Shown piece after piece: positions 47,213 to 57,128 of a stretch of DNA of 64,000 nt. Made by a program: the position numbers and the translations under genes. Each line of letters begins with the position of its first letter. The stretch's first letter is position 1. Source of the stretch: Winogradskyella psychrotolerans (GTDB lineage: Bacteria; Bacteroidota; Bacteroidia; Flavobacteriales; Flavobacteriaceae); contig NZ_JAHKPN010000039.1 of NCBI RefSeq assembly GCF_018860545.1, positions 62,001 through 126,000 on the forward strand, given 5' to 3'. The notes beneath the pieces were generated by a model. It did not search any database and had not been told where the DNA came from. It saw only the letters and a list, made by a program, of their open reading frames with translations.

Positions 47213-49942
47213 ATGAAAAATATATTAGCACTGCTATTTACTTTAGTAGTAATGAGTTCTTTTGCTCAAATTAAAATGCAAGGCGTTGTAAGAGATAGTA
47301 TTGGCGAACCTTTAGAATTAGCCAATATTATTGCAATTAATAAAGAATCCAATACATTAGAATCTTATGCCATTACAGATGCCAATGGGAAATATGTTAT
47401 TTCATTAGGAGAGAACGGAACTTATAGTGTTCAAGTGAGTTATATAGGTTTAAAATCAGTTGACGAAACCATAGTAACTAAAGAAATAGATATTACTAAA
47501 GATTTTAGCATGTTGTCAGATAATATGCTAGATGCTGTTGAGTTAACGTATGATATGCCAGTGACTATAAAAGGAGATACATTAATTTACAATGCAGATT
47601 CTTTTAAAAGCGGCACTGAACGGAAACTTGAAGATGTGTTAAAGAAATTACCAGGTGTAGAGATCACTTCGGAAGGTAAAATTGAAGTTGAAGGTAAGGA
47701 AGTGACAAAGCTTATGGTTAATGGTAAAGATTTCTTTGATGGTGATTCAAAATTAGCAACTCAAAATATTCCTTCAAATGCTGTAGATAAAATTCAGGTG
47801 TTACGTAATTATGCTGAGGTTGGACAATTAAGTGGTGTACAAAATAACCAAGATAACGTCGCTATAAACATTAAATTAAAAGAAGGGAAAGAAAACTTTT
47901 GGTTTGGAGATGTTACTGCAGGTGGAGGTGTGGCTCCATCACCAAATGACAATTTGTATTTAGTACAACCAAAATTGTTTTACTATAGCCCAAAATACAG
48001 TATTAATGTTATTGGTGATATTAATAATATTGGGGAAGTTGCATTGACAGGTAGAGATATTAGAAACTTTGGTGGTGGATTTAGAAGCCCAAGTTCTAGT
48101 AGTGGTACAAGTCTTAATCTCGGAGATAATGGGTTAAGTGGTTTAACAGACGTTGGTGATGCACAAACTATAGAGTCTAAGCTAGCTGCTGTTAACTTTA
48201 GTTATTCACCAAATAAAGCCTTAGATCTTAGTGGGTTTTTAATCTACAATGCCAATCGCTTAAAAACGCGCCAAGAGAGTTTTGTACGTTATACAAATCC
48301 AGAATTAGAAATACCAGATGAAGAAACCGTACAAACGGGTAGAGAAGCGACCAATCAAGGTTTGGCAAAATTGAGTGCGGTGTATAAGCCAAATGGCAAT
48401 AATCAATTAAACTATGATGTGCTCGGACGAATTTCTGATGATTCTGAAATGCAGAATGAATTTTCATCTGTTGTGGGTAGTACAAATCAGTTAGATGAAG
48501 CAAAGCCGTTTAGCGTTAATCAGAATGTAAATTATTACTACACGCTAAATGAGAATAATATTTTTGCCTTTGAAGCGCAACATTTAATTAAGGATGAAGA
48601 CCCTTTTTATAATGTTATTGGATTAAAGGAAGAGGATGCTTTTGAAAGTACAGCTGCTGTTTTAGGTTTAGATACGGGGCAAAGTATTTATGATTTAAAT
48701 CAAGAACGACGTGTAAAATCTAATCAGCTCGATGCAAAATTAGATTACTATAATATCTTGAATTCTAAAAGTAACATCAACTTTACGTTAGGTACAATCT
48801 TAAGCAATCAGAAATTCAATTCTAATATCTTTCAGTTTTTAGATGATGGTTCGTTCTTTGATCCGGTTGCTAGTTTAACGAATGAGGATGGTGAGGTGTT
48901 GTTAAATGAAAATGATACAGAATATAACTTTAGCGATATTTATTTAGGCTTACATTACAGATTGAAGACGGGTAAATTTACAATTACTCCAGGATTCTCA
49001 GTTCATGCTTACGGAAATAAAAACACACAATTTGGCGAAACCTATGAAGATAATTTCTTTAGAATTTTACCAGATTTTGAAACACAAATTCAGTTTAAAA
49101 AGAGTGAAAGCTTAACGTTTAGGTACAATATGCAAAACTCATTTACCGACGTTACAAGTTTAGCAGAAGGTTTGGTTTTAAATAATTATAATAGTTTGCA
49201 ATATGGTGAGCCAGAATTACAAAATTCGTTATCACACAACTTAAGTTTACGCTATTTTAGCTTCAATTTGTTTAATTATACAAATGTCTTTGCTATTCTT
49301 AATTATAATAAGAATATTGATCAAATTAGATCATATACTAACTTTGATAACGTCATAAGAACCAATACCTATTTTAATTCAAATTTTGCAGATGAAAGTG
49401 TTACTGCTATTGGACGTATTCAGCGCACGTATGGTAAGTTAAGAGCGAGTATGAGAGTTAACTTAAATTACAGTAAGAGCAATCAATTTGTGGAAGATGT
49501 AAGATCTATAAATGAAACGTTTTCTCAAAGTTACACACCAGAGTTACGTACTAATTTCAGGGAAGCACCAAATGTAAGTTTAAAATACAGATTCAGTATC
49601 TCAGATACAAAGCAAGGTGCTGATAACGATACACAATTTATCACTAATGCGCCTTCAGTAGAATTTGATGCATACCTCTGGAAAGCTTTAACGTTTAGAA
49701 CGGATTACTCATTTACGAGCCAAAGTAGTAATGTTGGTGATACGCAATCCTATCAAACTTGGAATGGGAGTTTATCGTACAGAAAAGATGAAGATGCTAA
49801 ATGGGAATATCAACTAAAGGCAACCAACTTATTGAATATAGATTCTGAAGTGAACAATGGATCGAGTAATATTTCAGTGTATAGTTCTGAAACGTTTATT
49901 TTACCTCGTTTTATTACGTTTAGGTTGACGTATACGTTGTAA
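47213..49942 (+). CDS. TonB-dependent receptor, outer membrane beta-barrel family
   Basis: A 909-residue outer-membrane protein. A signal peptide (~1-18, SSFAQ) is followed by a carboxypeptidase-regulatory-like domain (~20-100, MQGVVRDSIGEPLELANI), a plug region (LEDVLKKLPGVEITSEG, LMVNGKDFFDG), and a beta-barrel ending in RFITFRLTYTL. It is of the smaller barrel type with no SusD partner, so it probably imports a small ligand or peptide. It is third in a unit with the two GLPGLI genes and is likely under the same two-component system. The substrate cannot be told. Confidence 0.9.
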   Translation: MKNILALLFTLVVMSSFAQIKMQGVVRDSIGEPLELANIIAINKESNTLESYAITDANGKYVISLGENGTYSVQVSYIGLKSVDETIVTKEIDITKDFSMLSDNMLDAVELTYDMPVTIKGDTLIYNADSFKSGTERKLEDVLKKLPGVEITSEGKIEVEGKEVTKLMVNGKDFFDGDSKLATQNIPSNAVDKIQVLRNYAEVGQLSGVQNNQDNVAINIKLKEGKENFWFGDVTAGGGVAPSPNDNLYLVQPKLFYYSPKYSINVIGDINNIGEVALTGRDIRNFGGGFRSPSSSSGTSLNLGDNGLSGLTDVGDAQTIESKLAAVNFSYSPNKALDLSGFLIYNANRLKTRQESFVRYTNPELEIPDEETVQTGREATNQGLAKLSAVYKPNGNNQLNYDVLGRISDDSEMQNEFSSVVGSTNQLDEAKPFSVNQNVNYYYTLNENNIFAFEAQHLIKDEDPFYNVIGLKEEDAFESTAAVLGLDTGQSIYDLNQERRVKSNQLDAKLDYYNILNSKSNINFTLGTILSNQKFNSNIFQFLDDGSFFDPVASLTNEDGEVLLNENDTEYNFSDIYLGLHYRLKTGKFTITPGFSVHAYGNKNTQFGETYEDNFFRILPDFETQIQFKKSESLTFRYNMQNSFTDVTSLAEGLVLNNYNSLQYGEPELQNSLSHNLSLRYFSFNLFNYTNVFAILNYNKNIDQIRSYTNFDNVIRTNTYFNSNFADESVTAIGRIQRTYGKLRASMRVNLNYSKSNQFVEDVRSINETFSQSYTPELRTNFREAPNVSLKYRFSISDTKQGADNDTQFITNAPSVEFDAYLWKALTFRTDYSFTSQSSNVGDTQSYQTWNGSLSYRKDEDAKWEYQLKATNLLNIDSEVNNGSSNISVYSSETFILPRFITFRLTYTL

Positions 49943-50045
49943 GGAAAAAGACTTAAGAAAGTTAACAGAAAAGCATAAGAAATAAGACCTGTTTTTATAA
50001 GTTGGATGTCATTTCAATTTTAATTCAGGTTTAAGTTTAAAAAGA

Positions 50046-50083
50046 AAAAGCCTTGTATTCATACTTTTGAATACAAGGCTTTT
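50046..50083. terminator. Bidirectional terminator between convergent genes
   Basis: A perfect 16-bp stem, AAAAGCCTTGTATTCA (50046-50061) with its complement at 50068-50083, and a 6-base loop. It serves both the TonB receptor gene and the convergent lipoprotein gene. Confidence 0.93.
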
Positions 50084-50104
50084 ATTTGGTAATAAAAAGG
50101 GTTT

Positions 50105-51922
50105 TTAATTATCCCTTAATACATGTACAACTCCAGTTACAGAATGTGGAACGCCATCATAACCTTCATAAGTTCCGCTAAAATTAATATCAATATATTC
50201 ACCTACGGCTCCGAGTGATGTTAGGTTGTAAATAACATTGTTATTAGTATTTGACATATCAATACATTCTTGAATGTTAAAACCAGTAGTGCTATCGTCA
50301 ATATCATTCCAGTCATAATTGGCATAGGTGCCTTCATAAGTTGTTTCGTCTATAGTCCCAAACATATAAAAGCAGTTTAAACTAGATCCACTAATATTGA
50401 GAGTTGGTCCATTATAATTAGGTGAGTCAGGGTAAAATTCAGCATTTATATTATCTAAAACATAAGTTAAGTCGCCATCATCAATGCTATATTGAATAAA
50501 TTCTGTAATAGCATTACAGGCACTTATAGTTCCGATGTTTGTTAACGGTGTCGTAAACGTATAACTAATACTATCTGTAGTTTGAAGATTTACGTAATCA
50601 CTTGCTTTTATTTTAAACGTATTGTCGTCTTCACAACGTAATAGGCTTATTTCAAAAGTGCCATCATTTACGCCATCTATAAATGTTTGACCACCATACT
50701 TCAGTTGCACATAGCCATCGGTCACCGCATTATCATCACAGGTATTAAAATTTCCTACTATAGTTTCTTCTATAATGTTTGAGCTCTCTTGTACTGTTAT
50801 AGAAATATTAGAATCTGTTGAAAATGGACCTATCATTTCAGAATAAAGAGGAGTGCTTCCACAAAAATCATAACTATACACATTAAGTTCTAAGCTTTCA
50901 TTGCTTGGCACATAACCACAAACGTCTCCAATTTCATTGGTGTAACCATATGTAGTACCAAAAGTGGCACTTGTAATACTTAGCCAAAGATTATTAAGAG
51001 GATTATTTTCATCATTATTAGCTGAAATACAAAGTGTAATGGCTTCCGCAGGTATATCACAATTCCAAAATGAGAAATGAGATACTGTGCCTACATACAT
51101 GTTGCCTTGTAAGGTGGCTTCACCTTCTTCAATCCAATAGCCCTTAGTTTCATCAAAATACCAAAGCGGAATGGTTGCAGGAGCAATAGCCATTAAACTT
51201 GGGTCAACATACATTTTAATTTCGGATGTAGAGCCTTCTGCTAAGTTCAGTTCTTCTCCAGAGCTTCCTCGTAATTCTACTGCTAACATTCCTAAAGTTT
51301 GTAACATGCGTTCGGCACCATCGCTATTTTGAGCATACAACATACCTGGACGTTGTAATTCCATATCGTCATCAGCAGGATCTAAATGGTGTACTATGAC
51401 ATTTACAGTACCAGAATAGTCAGAGCCATCTTCTTTAATGAAGTTGCCATCAAAGTTTACGGAACTTCCGTTGGCCAATGAAACACTTCCTGTTTCACCA
51501 CTGTTTACGGTTCCTGTAACATTTGCATCTAATAACATAATGGTTACTTTATTTGTACCATTAGTAGGTACAACATTTCTAGAACCATGAATGTAGCCTG
51601 CTTTTGAAGCTTTAATGTAGCCAAAGCGCTCATTAACGGTAGCATCTTTTATGATAAAAACACCATTACTGTCTGTTAGTGCGGTATCGTCACCAATAGT
51701 AATTAAAACGCCTTCTATTGGATTATGATGTTTGTCAATAATTGTTCCTAAGAAATCTCGAGATATTTCACTTCCAAAATATTCAGAAAACGAATCAGGA
51801 ATGATTTCTTGCTGTCCACCGCCTGAGTAGTTGTCATCATTATCTTTTAGGCAAGATGTAAACGTGAGAAGGGATAATAGAATTAGAAAAATAAATTTGG
51901 GGAATTTGCTAATACGTTTCAT
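50105..51922 (-). CDS. Large lipoprotein with carboxypeptidase-regulatory-like domain
   Basis: A 605-residue lipoprotein (FTSC, Cys24, followed by LKDNDD, an acidic stretch that fits surface export). A carboxypeptidase-regulatory-like domain lies at ~58-130 (GTIIDKHHNPIEGVLITIGD, ITLTDSNGVF-type). Beta-rich regions follow, with LWYFDETKGYWIEEGEATLQ and VSHFSFWNCD, as in proteins with repeated Ig-like or TSP-like units. No catalytic motif is seen. A surface adhesion or binding protein is likely. It stands alone between terminators at 50046 and 52006. Confidence 0.78.
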   Translation of the reverse strand: MKRISKFPKFIFLILLSLLTFTSCLKDNDDNYSGGGQQEIIPDSFSEYFGSEISRDFLGTIIDKHHNPIEGVLITIGDDTALTDSNGVFIIKDATVNERFGYIKASKAGYIHGSRNVVPTNGTNKVTIMLLDANVTGTVNSGETGSVSLANGSSVNFDGNFIKEDGSDYSGTVNVIVHHLDPADDDMELQRPGMLYAQNSDGAERMLQTLGMLAVELRGSSGEELNLAEGSTSEIKMYVDPSLMAIAPATIPLWYFDETKGYWIEEGEATLQGNMYVGTVSHFSFWNCDIPAEAITLCISANNDENNPLNNLWLSITSATFGTTYGYTNEIGDVCGYVPSNESLELNVYSYDFCGSTPLYSEMIGPFSTDSNISITVQESSNIIEETIVGNFNTCDDNAVTDGYVQLKYGGQTFIDGVNDGTFEISLLRCEDDNTFKIKASDYVNLQTTDSISYTFTTPLTNIGTISACNAITEFIQYSIDDGDLTYVLDNINAEFYPDSPNYNGPTLNISGSSLNCFYMFGTIDETTYEGTYANYDWNDIDDSTTGFNIQECIDMSNTNNNVIYNLTSLGAVGEYIDINFSGTYEGYDGVPHSVTGVVHVLRDN

Positions 51923-52005
51923 GTTGATCTTATTTTGATTGTTTATGTCTTACTTATACAACAATTCAATTCGAGAAATTCCTACCATTTAAATATGATT
52001 AAAAG

Positions 52006-52043
52006 AAAACCCCTCAACATGTTAAATTATGTTGAGGGGTTTT
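52006..52043. terminator. Terminator after hppA
   Basis: ACCCCTCAACAT (52009-52020) pairs perfectly with ATGTTGAGGGGT (52029-52040) around an 8-base loop, with A and T tracts outside. It lies 20 bp after the hppA stop on the minus strand. Confidence 0.92.
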
Positions 52044-52063
52044 TATTGGTGAATTTATGAAGT

Positions 52064-54481
52064 TTAGCCTTTAGAAACATCTATTTTTTCAATCACTTTT
52101 TTAACATCTGTAGCTTCGTTTTTTACTGATGCTTCAAAAGCGTTTAATTCTTTTTCTACTTCGGCCTGTGTGCCTTCAAAAATAATAACCTCAGACGTTT
52201 TTTTACCTTCTTTTGTAGTGGTGTAATTAACCGTGCCTTTAGCTAAATCTTTAGAGTGTACAGTCGTTTCTATGCTAATATCTTCGCTATTTGCCAAACC
52301 AGTTTCTTCGGCATGACCTCCCAATATTGGAGCAATAACCAAACCGATTAAACAGGTCAACTTAATTAAAATGTTCATTGAAGGTCCAGAAGTATCCTTA
52401 AAAGGATCTCCAACCGTATCACCAGTTACAGCAGCTTTATGAGCTTCGGAACCTTTAAAGGTCATTTCGCCATTAATTTCAACTCCAGCTTCAAAAGATT
52501 TTTTAGCATTATCCCAAGCCCCACCAGCATTATTTTGGAAGATAGCCCAAAGCACACCAGAAACGGTAACACCAGCCATATATCCACCCAACATTTCAGC
52601 GATAGCTAAAGGATCCATTCCAAAAATCATAGGAACGAAAGCAATGACTAGCGGGAAACCAATAGTTAATAAACCTGGTAACATCATTTCTTTTAAAGAC
52701 GCTTCAGTGGAAATCGCTACACATTTATCGTATTCAGGTTGTCCTGTACCTTCCATTATTCCAGGAATGTCTCTAAACTGACGACGTACTTCTTGTACCA
52801 TTTCCATTGCTGCTTTACCAACAGCATTCATAGCTAAGGCAGAAAATACAACAGGTACCATTCCGCCCACAAATAACATGGCTAATACAGGTGCCTTAAA
52901 GATGTTAATGCCATCAATTCCTGTGAAGGTGACATAAGCAGCAAATAAAGCCAATGATGTTAAAGCCGCAGAAGCAATAGCAAAACCTTTTCCTGTTGCT
53001 GCTGTCGTATTACCAACTGAATCTAAAATATCTGTACGTTCTCTAACGATAGGTTCTTGTTCACTCATTTCAGCAATGCCACCAGCATTATCAGAGATTG
53101 GTCCAAAAGCATCAATGGCTAATTGCATAGCAGTTGTAGCCATCATTGCAGATGCTGCTAACGCTACACCATAGAACCCTGCAAAAGCATAAGATGCCCA
53201 AATAGCACCAGCAAATAATAATACCGAAGGGAATGTAGAAATCATACCTGTCGCTAAACCAGCGATGATGTTTGTTCCCGCTCCTGTAGACGATTGTTGT
53301 ACTATTTTTAAAATCGGACTTTTTCCTAATCCTGTATAGTATTCAGTAACCGAAGAAATCACAGCTCCTACCACCAAACCAACTAAGGTTGCGCAGAATA
53401 CACGCATTGAAGAAATCTCTTGTAAACCTTCGCCAAAGAAATTCATTTGCATTGTTTCTGGTAACATCCAAGTGACGAGCCCAAAACAAGAGGCTGCAAC
53501 TAAGATTATAGAGGTCCAATTACCAATATTTAAAGCTCCCATAACTTGTGCTTCTTTAGCATCATTACTTTTAATTTTTACTAACATTGTTCCGATGATA
53601 GAAATAATAATTCCAGCTCCAGCAATCGCCATTGGTAATAGGATTGGTCCAATACCTCCAAAAGCATCAGAGATAGCACCACCCATATCTTTAATAACAT
53701 AGTTACCAAGAACCATAGCAGCTAATACGGTTGCGACATAAGATCCAAATAAATCGGCTCCCATACCAGCAACGTCACCAACATTATCACCAACGTTATC
53801 TGCAATTGTAGCAGGATTACGAGGATCATCTTCTGGAATACCCGCTTCAACTTTGCCAACTAAATCGGCTCCAACATCGGCTGCTTTCGTGTAAATACCT
53901 CCACCAACTCTAGCAAATAAAGCGATTGATTCAGCTCCAAGAGAGAAGCCTGCAAGTGTTTCTAATACGATAGTCATGTCCATAGTATTGGTCCAAACAC
54001 CTCCCATAAAGAAATGAAAGAATACTATAAAGAATACCGTTAAACCTAATACTGCTAAACCTGCAACACCAAGTCCCATGACTGTTCCGCCTCCAAAAGA
54101 GATTTTAAGTGCACTTGGTAAACTAGTACGCGCTGCTTGTGTTGTTCTTACGTTGGTTTTAGTTGCGATTTTCATTCCGATATTTCCTGCAAATGCAGAA
54201 AATACTGCTCCAAAAATAAAAGCAATTACAATTAGCCAATGGGTTGTTGGTACAATAAATGAAACCACTGCAAGTAAAATACTTACAATAACTACGAAAA
54301 TAGCTAGTAATTTATATTCAGCATTTAAGAAAGCTAATGCACCTTCATAAATGTGATCTGAAATTTCTTTCATCTTACCATCTCCAGCATCTTGCTTCAT
54401 AACCCAAGATTGCTTTACTAACATGTAAATTAAGCCTAAAAGCGCCAAAGCTATTGGCATATAAATCATCATTGATTCCAT
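52064..54481 (-). CDS. hppA: K+-dependent membrane-bound pyrophosphatase (ion pump)
   Basis: An 805-residue integral membrane pyrophosphatase with about 16 hydrophobic helices that uses PPi hydrolysis to pump Na+ or H+ out of the cytoplasm. The substrate site is [11 protein letters not shown] and [33 protein letters not shown] has Ala where K+-independent pumps have Lys, so this is the K+-dependent class; Na+ pumping is common in marine relatives but not shown here. The last ~65 residues (from ~740, [13 protein letters not shown] to IEKIDVSKG) are a soluble extension beyond the usual end. It lies 151 bp from the soluble pyrophosphatase gene. Confidence 0.95.
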   Translation of the reverse strand: MESMMIYMPIALALLGLIYMLVKQSWVMKQDAGDGKMKEISDHIYEGALAFLNAEYKLLAIFVVIVSILLAVVSFIVPTTHWLIVIAFIFGAVFSAFAGNIGMKIATKTNVRTTQAARTSLPSALKISFGGGTVMGLGVAGLAVLGLTVFFIVFFHFFMGGVWTNTMDMTIVLETLAGFSLGAESIALFARVGGGIYTKAADVGADLVGKVEAGIPEDDPRNPATIADNVGDNVGDVAGMGADLFGSYVATVLAAMVLGNYVIKDMGGAISDAFGGIGPILLPMAIAGAGIIISIIGTMLVKIKSNDAKEAQVMGALNIGNWTSIILVAASCFGLVTWMLPETMQMNFFGEGLQEISSMRVFCATLVGLVVGAVISSVTEYYTGLGKSPILKIVQQSSTGAGTNIIAGLATGMISTFPSVLLFAGAIWASYAFAGFYGVALAASAMMATTAMQLAIDAFGPISDNAGGIAEMSEQEPIVRERTDILDSVGNTTAATGKGFAIASAALTSLALFAAYVTFTGIDGINIFKAPVLAMLFVGGMVPVVFSALAMNAVGKAAMEMVQEVRRQFRDIPGIMEGTGQPEYDKCVAISTEASLKEMMLPGLLTIGFPLVIAFVPMIFGMDPLAIAEMLGGYMAGVTVSGVLWAIFQNNAGGAWDNAKKSFEAGVEINGEMTFKGSEAHKAAVTGDTVGDPFKDTSGPSMNILIKLTCLIGLVIAPILGGHAEETGLANSEDISIETTVHSKDLAKGTVNYTTTKEGKKTSEVIIFEGTQAEVEKELNAFEASVKNEATDVKKVIEKIDVSKG

Positions 54482-54547
54482 ATAATATATTTTTTATTTG
54501 ATTAGTTTTTAGCTGGGTAAAAGTAGTGAAATCAATTATATTTTACG

Positions 54548-54583
54548 AAAAAAGCAATATCAATTACTTGATATTGCTTTTTT
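54548..54583. terminator. Terminator between ppa and hppA
   Basis: A perfect 15-bp stem, left arm AAAAAAGCAATATCA (54548-54562) and its complement at 54569-54583, with the 6-base loop ATTACT. It separates the two pyrophosphatase transcripts. Confidence 0.9.
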
Positions 54584-54632
54584 AATAGTTTTGAGTTGAA
54601 AAACTCAGGATTTCTAAATCTAAATCTAATGT

Positions 54633-55160
54633 TTAAATTGTAAATGTACGTTTCTTTTTATGTTCGCTATCATCATAACGTTGCACACATTCATGATAAA
54701 TTTTCACAGCCTCTTCTGCATTTCCCCAATCACCAACATCAACTTTCTTTTTCTCTAGGTCTTTATATACACGGAAAAAGTGCTCGATTTCTTTTAGTCT
54801 ATGAGGATTTAAATCGCTAATATCCCTATTGTTACTCCAAATTGGATCTGAAACTGGTACACAGATTATTTTTTCATCTGGTCCTTTTTCATCTGTCATA
54901 TGAAATACACCAATTGGTCTAACTTCCATAACTACCATCGGAAAAGTTGGCTGGTGTCCTAAAACCAATACGTCTAAAGGGTCACTATCTAAAGCTAATG
55001 TTTCTGGAATAAAGCCATAATCACCTGGATACATCATAGATGAAAAAAGCATACGGTCAAAACGTATTTTATGTAAGGTAAAATCGTATTCATATTTATT
55101 ACGACTTCCTTTAGGTATTTCAATTAATACATCGAAAGTTAAATCTTCTTTTTCTGACAT
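54633..55160 (-). CDS. ppa: Soluble inorganic pyrophosphatase, family I
   Basis: A 175-residue cytoplasmic enzyme that hydrolyses pyrophosphate to drive biosynthesis. The metal-binding signature is DSDPLDVLVLG, with YPGDYGFIPET before it and ICVPVSDP after it. Length is normal for bacterial family I. It neighbours hppA on the same strand but with a terminator in between, so the soluble and membrane enzymes are probably controlled separately. Confidence 0.95.
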   Translation of the reverse strand: MSEKEDLTFDVLIEIPKGSRNKYEYDFTLHKIRFDRMLFSSMMYPGDYGFIPETLALDSDPLDVLVLGHQPTFPMVVMEVRPIGVFHMTDEKGPDEKIICVPVSDPIWSNNRDISDLNPHRLKEIEHFFRVYKDLEKKKVDVGDWGNAEEAVKIYHECVQRYDDSEHKKKRTFTI

Positions 55161-55410
55161 GTTTCTTAATTTTATTTGGATGTTCTATTTTATTTAGAAC
55201 CGTTATTAAAGTTTCAGTTAAAAATTTAAGTCTAGCAAAGATAATATATTGTGTGAGTTAGGCAATTAATTATGTTTTCAGTTTATCTATACGGGCTTCA
55301 AAAGTTTCCTTTTTTCTAAAATCGAAATTCTTATTCAAATTGTTTTACTAATTTCGTTTTGTCTGTAATGTTAAATATAATGCTACGACATTTAAAATAG
55401 TTTTTTAAGT

Positions 55411-56199
55411 ATGGATTCGAAAGTTATCAAAGTTATAAATCAACATAAGCAAACCATTAAAGTATCTCTGACTTTAAAGGAGGATTCGGAACGCTTTACA
55501 AAACTACTTTTTAAGGCCTTTTATGATTCTGACACTGATGCTGAACAAGCGTTACAAGAATTAGAAGTGCTTTTTATTTCGATTAGAAATAGGGCGTGTC
55601 CCCAAATTAAAAATATGCCATGTAAACGTTGGGATGATTTTAAAGCGAATATTCCTGATCTATATGCTAGTTTAAATAAAGATGCAGAGGCTATTTATAA
55701 TAATGATCCAGCCTCACAATCTATTGAAGAAATATATATCGCTTATCCTGGTTTTTTTGCAATTTCTATTTATAGAATGGCTCGGGTGTTCTATAAACTG
55801 AATTTACCTTTAATTCCAAGATTAATGACCGAATACGCACATGCGATTACAGGTATAGATATTCATCCTGGAGCTACTATTGGCGCCTCCTTTTTTATAG
55901 ATCATGGTACAGGTGTTGTCATAGGTGAGACTACAGAGATCCACAATAATGTTAAGGTGTATCAAGGAGTAACCTTAGGTGCGTTAACCGTTAAAAAGCA
56001 ACTTCAAAATATGAAACGCCACCCTACCATTGCGCAAAACGTGACCATCTATGCGAATGCTACAATTTTGGGAGGAGATACAATTATTGGAGAGAATAGT
56101 GTCATAGGAGGTAATACATGGCTAACGGAGTCCGTTCCTGATAATTCAGTGGTGACGCATAAACATCAAATAGAAATTTACGCTAAAGCAAAGAAGTGA
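55411..56199 (+). CDS. cysE: Serine O-acetyltransferase
   Basis: A 262-residue enzyme that makes O-acetylserine for cysteine synthesis. The N-terminal helical domain is followed by the left-handed beta-helix of hexapeptide repeats: DIHPGATIGASFFIDHGTG, VVIGETTEIHNNVKVYQG, VTLGAL, ATILGGDTIIGENSVIGG. The His of DHGTGVVIG is at the active site. It is followed one base later by cysM, so the two steps of cysteine synthesis are translated together. Confidence 0.94.
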   Translation: MDSKVIKVINQHKQTIKVSLTLKEDSERFTKLLFKAFYDSDTDAEQALQELEVLFISIRNRACPQIKNMPCKRWDDFKANIPDLYASLNKDAEAIYNNDPASQSIEEIYIAYPGFFAISIYRMARVFYKLNLPLIPRLMTEYAHAITGIDIHPGATIGASFFIDHGTGVVIGETTEIHNNVKVYQGVTLGALTVKKQLQNMKRHPTIAQNVTIYANATILGGDTIIGENSVIGGNTWLTESVPDNSVVTHKHQIEIYAKAKK

Positions 56200-56200
56200 T

Positions 56201-57079
56201 ATGAATAAGACATTAATAGATCAAATAGGGAATACACCTCTCGTTAAATCGATGGCATTAAATACGAATTCTAAGGTAAGTTTGTATTTTAAACTTGAAG
56301 GTAACAATCCAGGTGGAAGCGTGAAAGATAGAGCCGCTTATAATATGATTAAAAGTGCTCTAGACTCTGAAATAATTGATACTTCATCAAAATTAATTGA
56401 AGCAACTAGTGGAAACACAGGCATTGCTTTAGCAATGATAGCTAGTATTTTTAAATTGAATATCGAATTGGTAATGCCTGATACAGCCACCAAAGAACGT
56501 GTGCAAACGATGCGTGCTTATGGTGCGAAGGTTACATTACATCCAGAGGGAATTGAAGGCGCCAGAGATTATGCTGTAAATAAAGTAGAAAACGAAGGTT
56601 ATTTTTCATTTAATCAGTTTGCAAATGATGATAATTGGAAAGCGCATTATAAAACCACGGGTCCTGAAATTTGGAGAGATACTGAGGGGACAATTACACA
56701 TTTTGTATCTTCGATGGGAACTACGGGAACTATAATGGGAACCTCTACATTTCTGAAAGAGCAAAAACCTGAGGTTAAAATTGTAGGTGTACAACCCACA
56801 GATGGTTCTAAAATTCCAGGCATTAGAAAATGGCCTTTAGAATATTTACCTAAAATATTTGATGCGTCTAAAGTAGATCAAACCATTGAAGTCAGTAGAA
56901 ACGAAGCTATAGCTATGACACGTCGATTAGCTAAAGAAGAAGGCATCTTAGCCGGAATGAGTAGTGGAGGAGCGACAGCAGCTGCTTTAAAATTAGTGAA
57001 AGATTTAAAGAGCGGCATTGTGGTTTGTATTATTTGTGATCGCGGCGATCGGTATTTGTCCTCGGACTTATTCGAGTAG
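56201..57079 (+). CDS. cysM: Cysteine synthase B
   Basis: A 292-residue PLP enzyme that makes cysteine from O-acetylserine and sulfide or thiosulfate. The PLP lysine is Lys42 in NPGGSVKDRAA, with the substrate loop TSGNTGIAL and GTTGTIMGTS phosphate-binding region. It ends CDRGDRYLSSDLFE, the CysM-like C-terminus. It lies one base after cysE, giving a two-gene cysteine operon. Confidence 0.94.
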   Translation: MNKTLIDQIGNTPLVKSMALNTNSKVSLYFKLEGNNPGGSVKDRAAYNMIKSALDSEIIDTSSKLIEATSGNTGIALAMIASIFKLNIELVMPDTATKERVQTMRAYGAKVTLHPEGIEGARDYAVNKVENEGYFSFNQFANDDNWKAHYKTTGPEIWRDTEGTITHFVSSMGTTGTIMGTSTFLKEQKPEVKIVGVQPTDGSKIPGIRKWPLEYLPKIFDASKVDQTIEVSRNEAIAMTRRLAKEEGILAGMSSGGATAAALKLVKDLKSGIVVCIICDRGDRYLSSDLFE

Positions 57080-57128
57080 ATATTAATCTATCTCAATTTA
57101 TTGTTGACGCTAAGAGATTCTACTGTTT

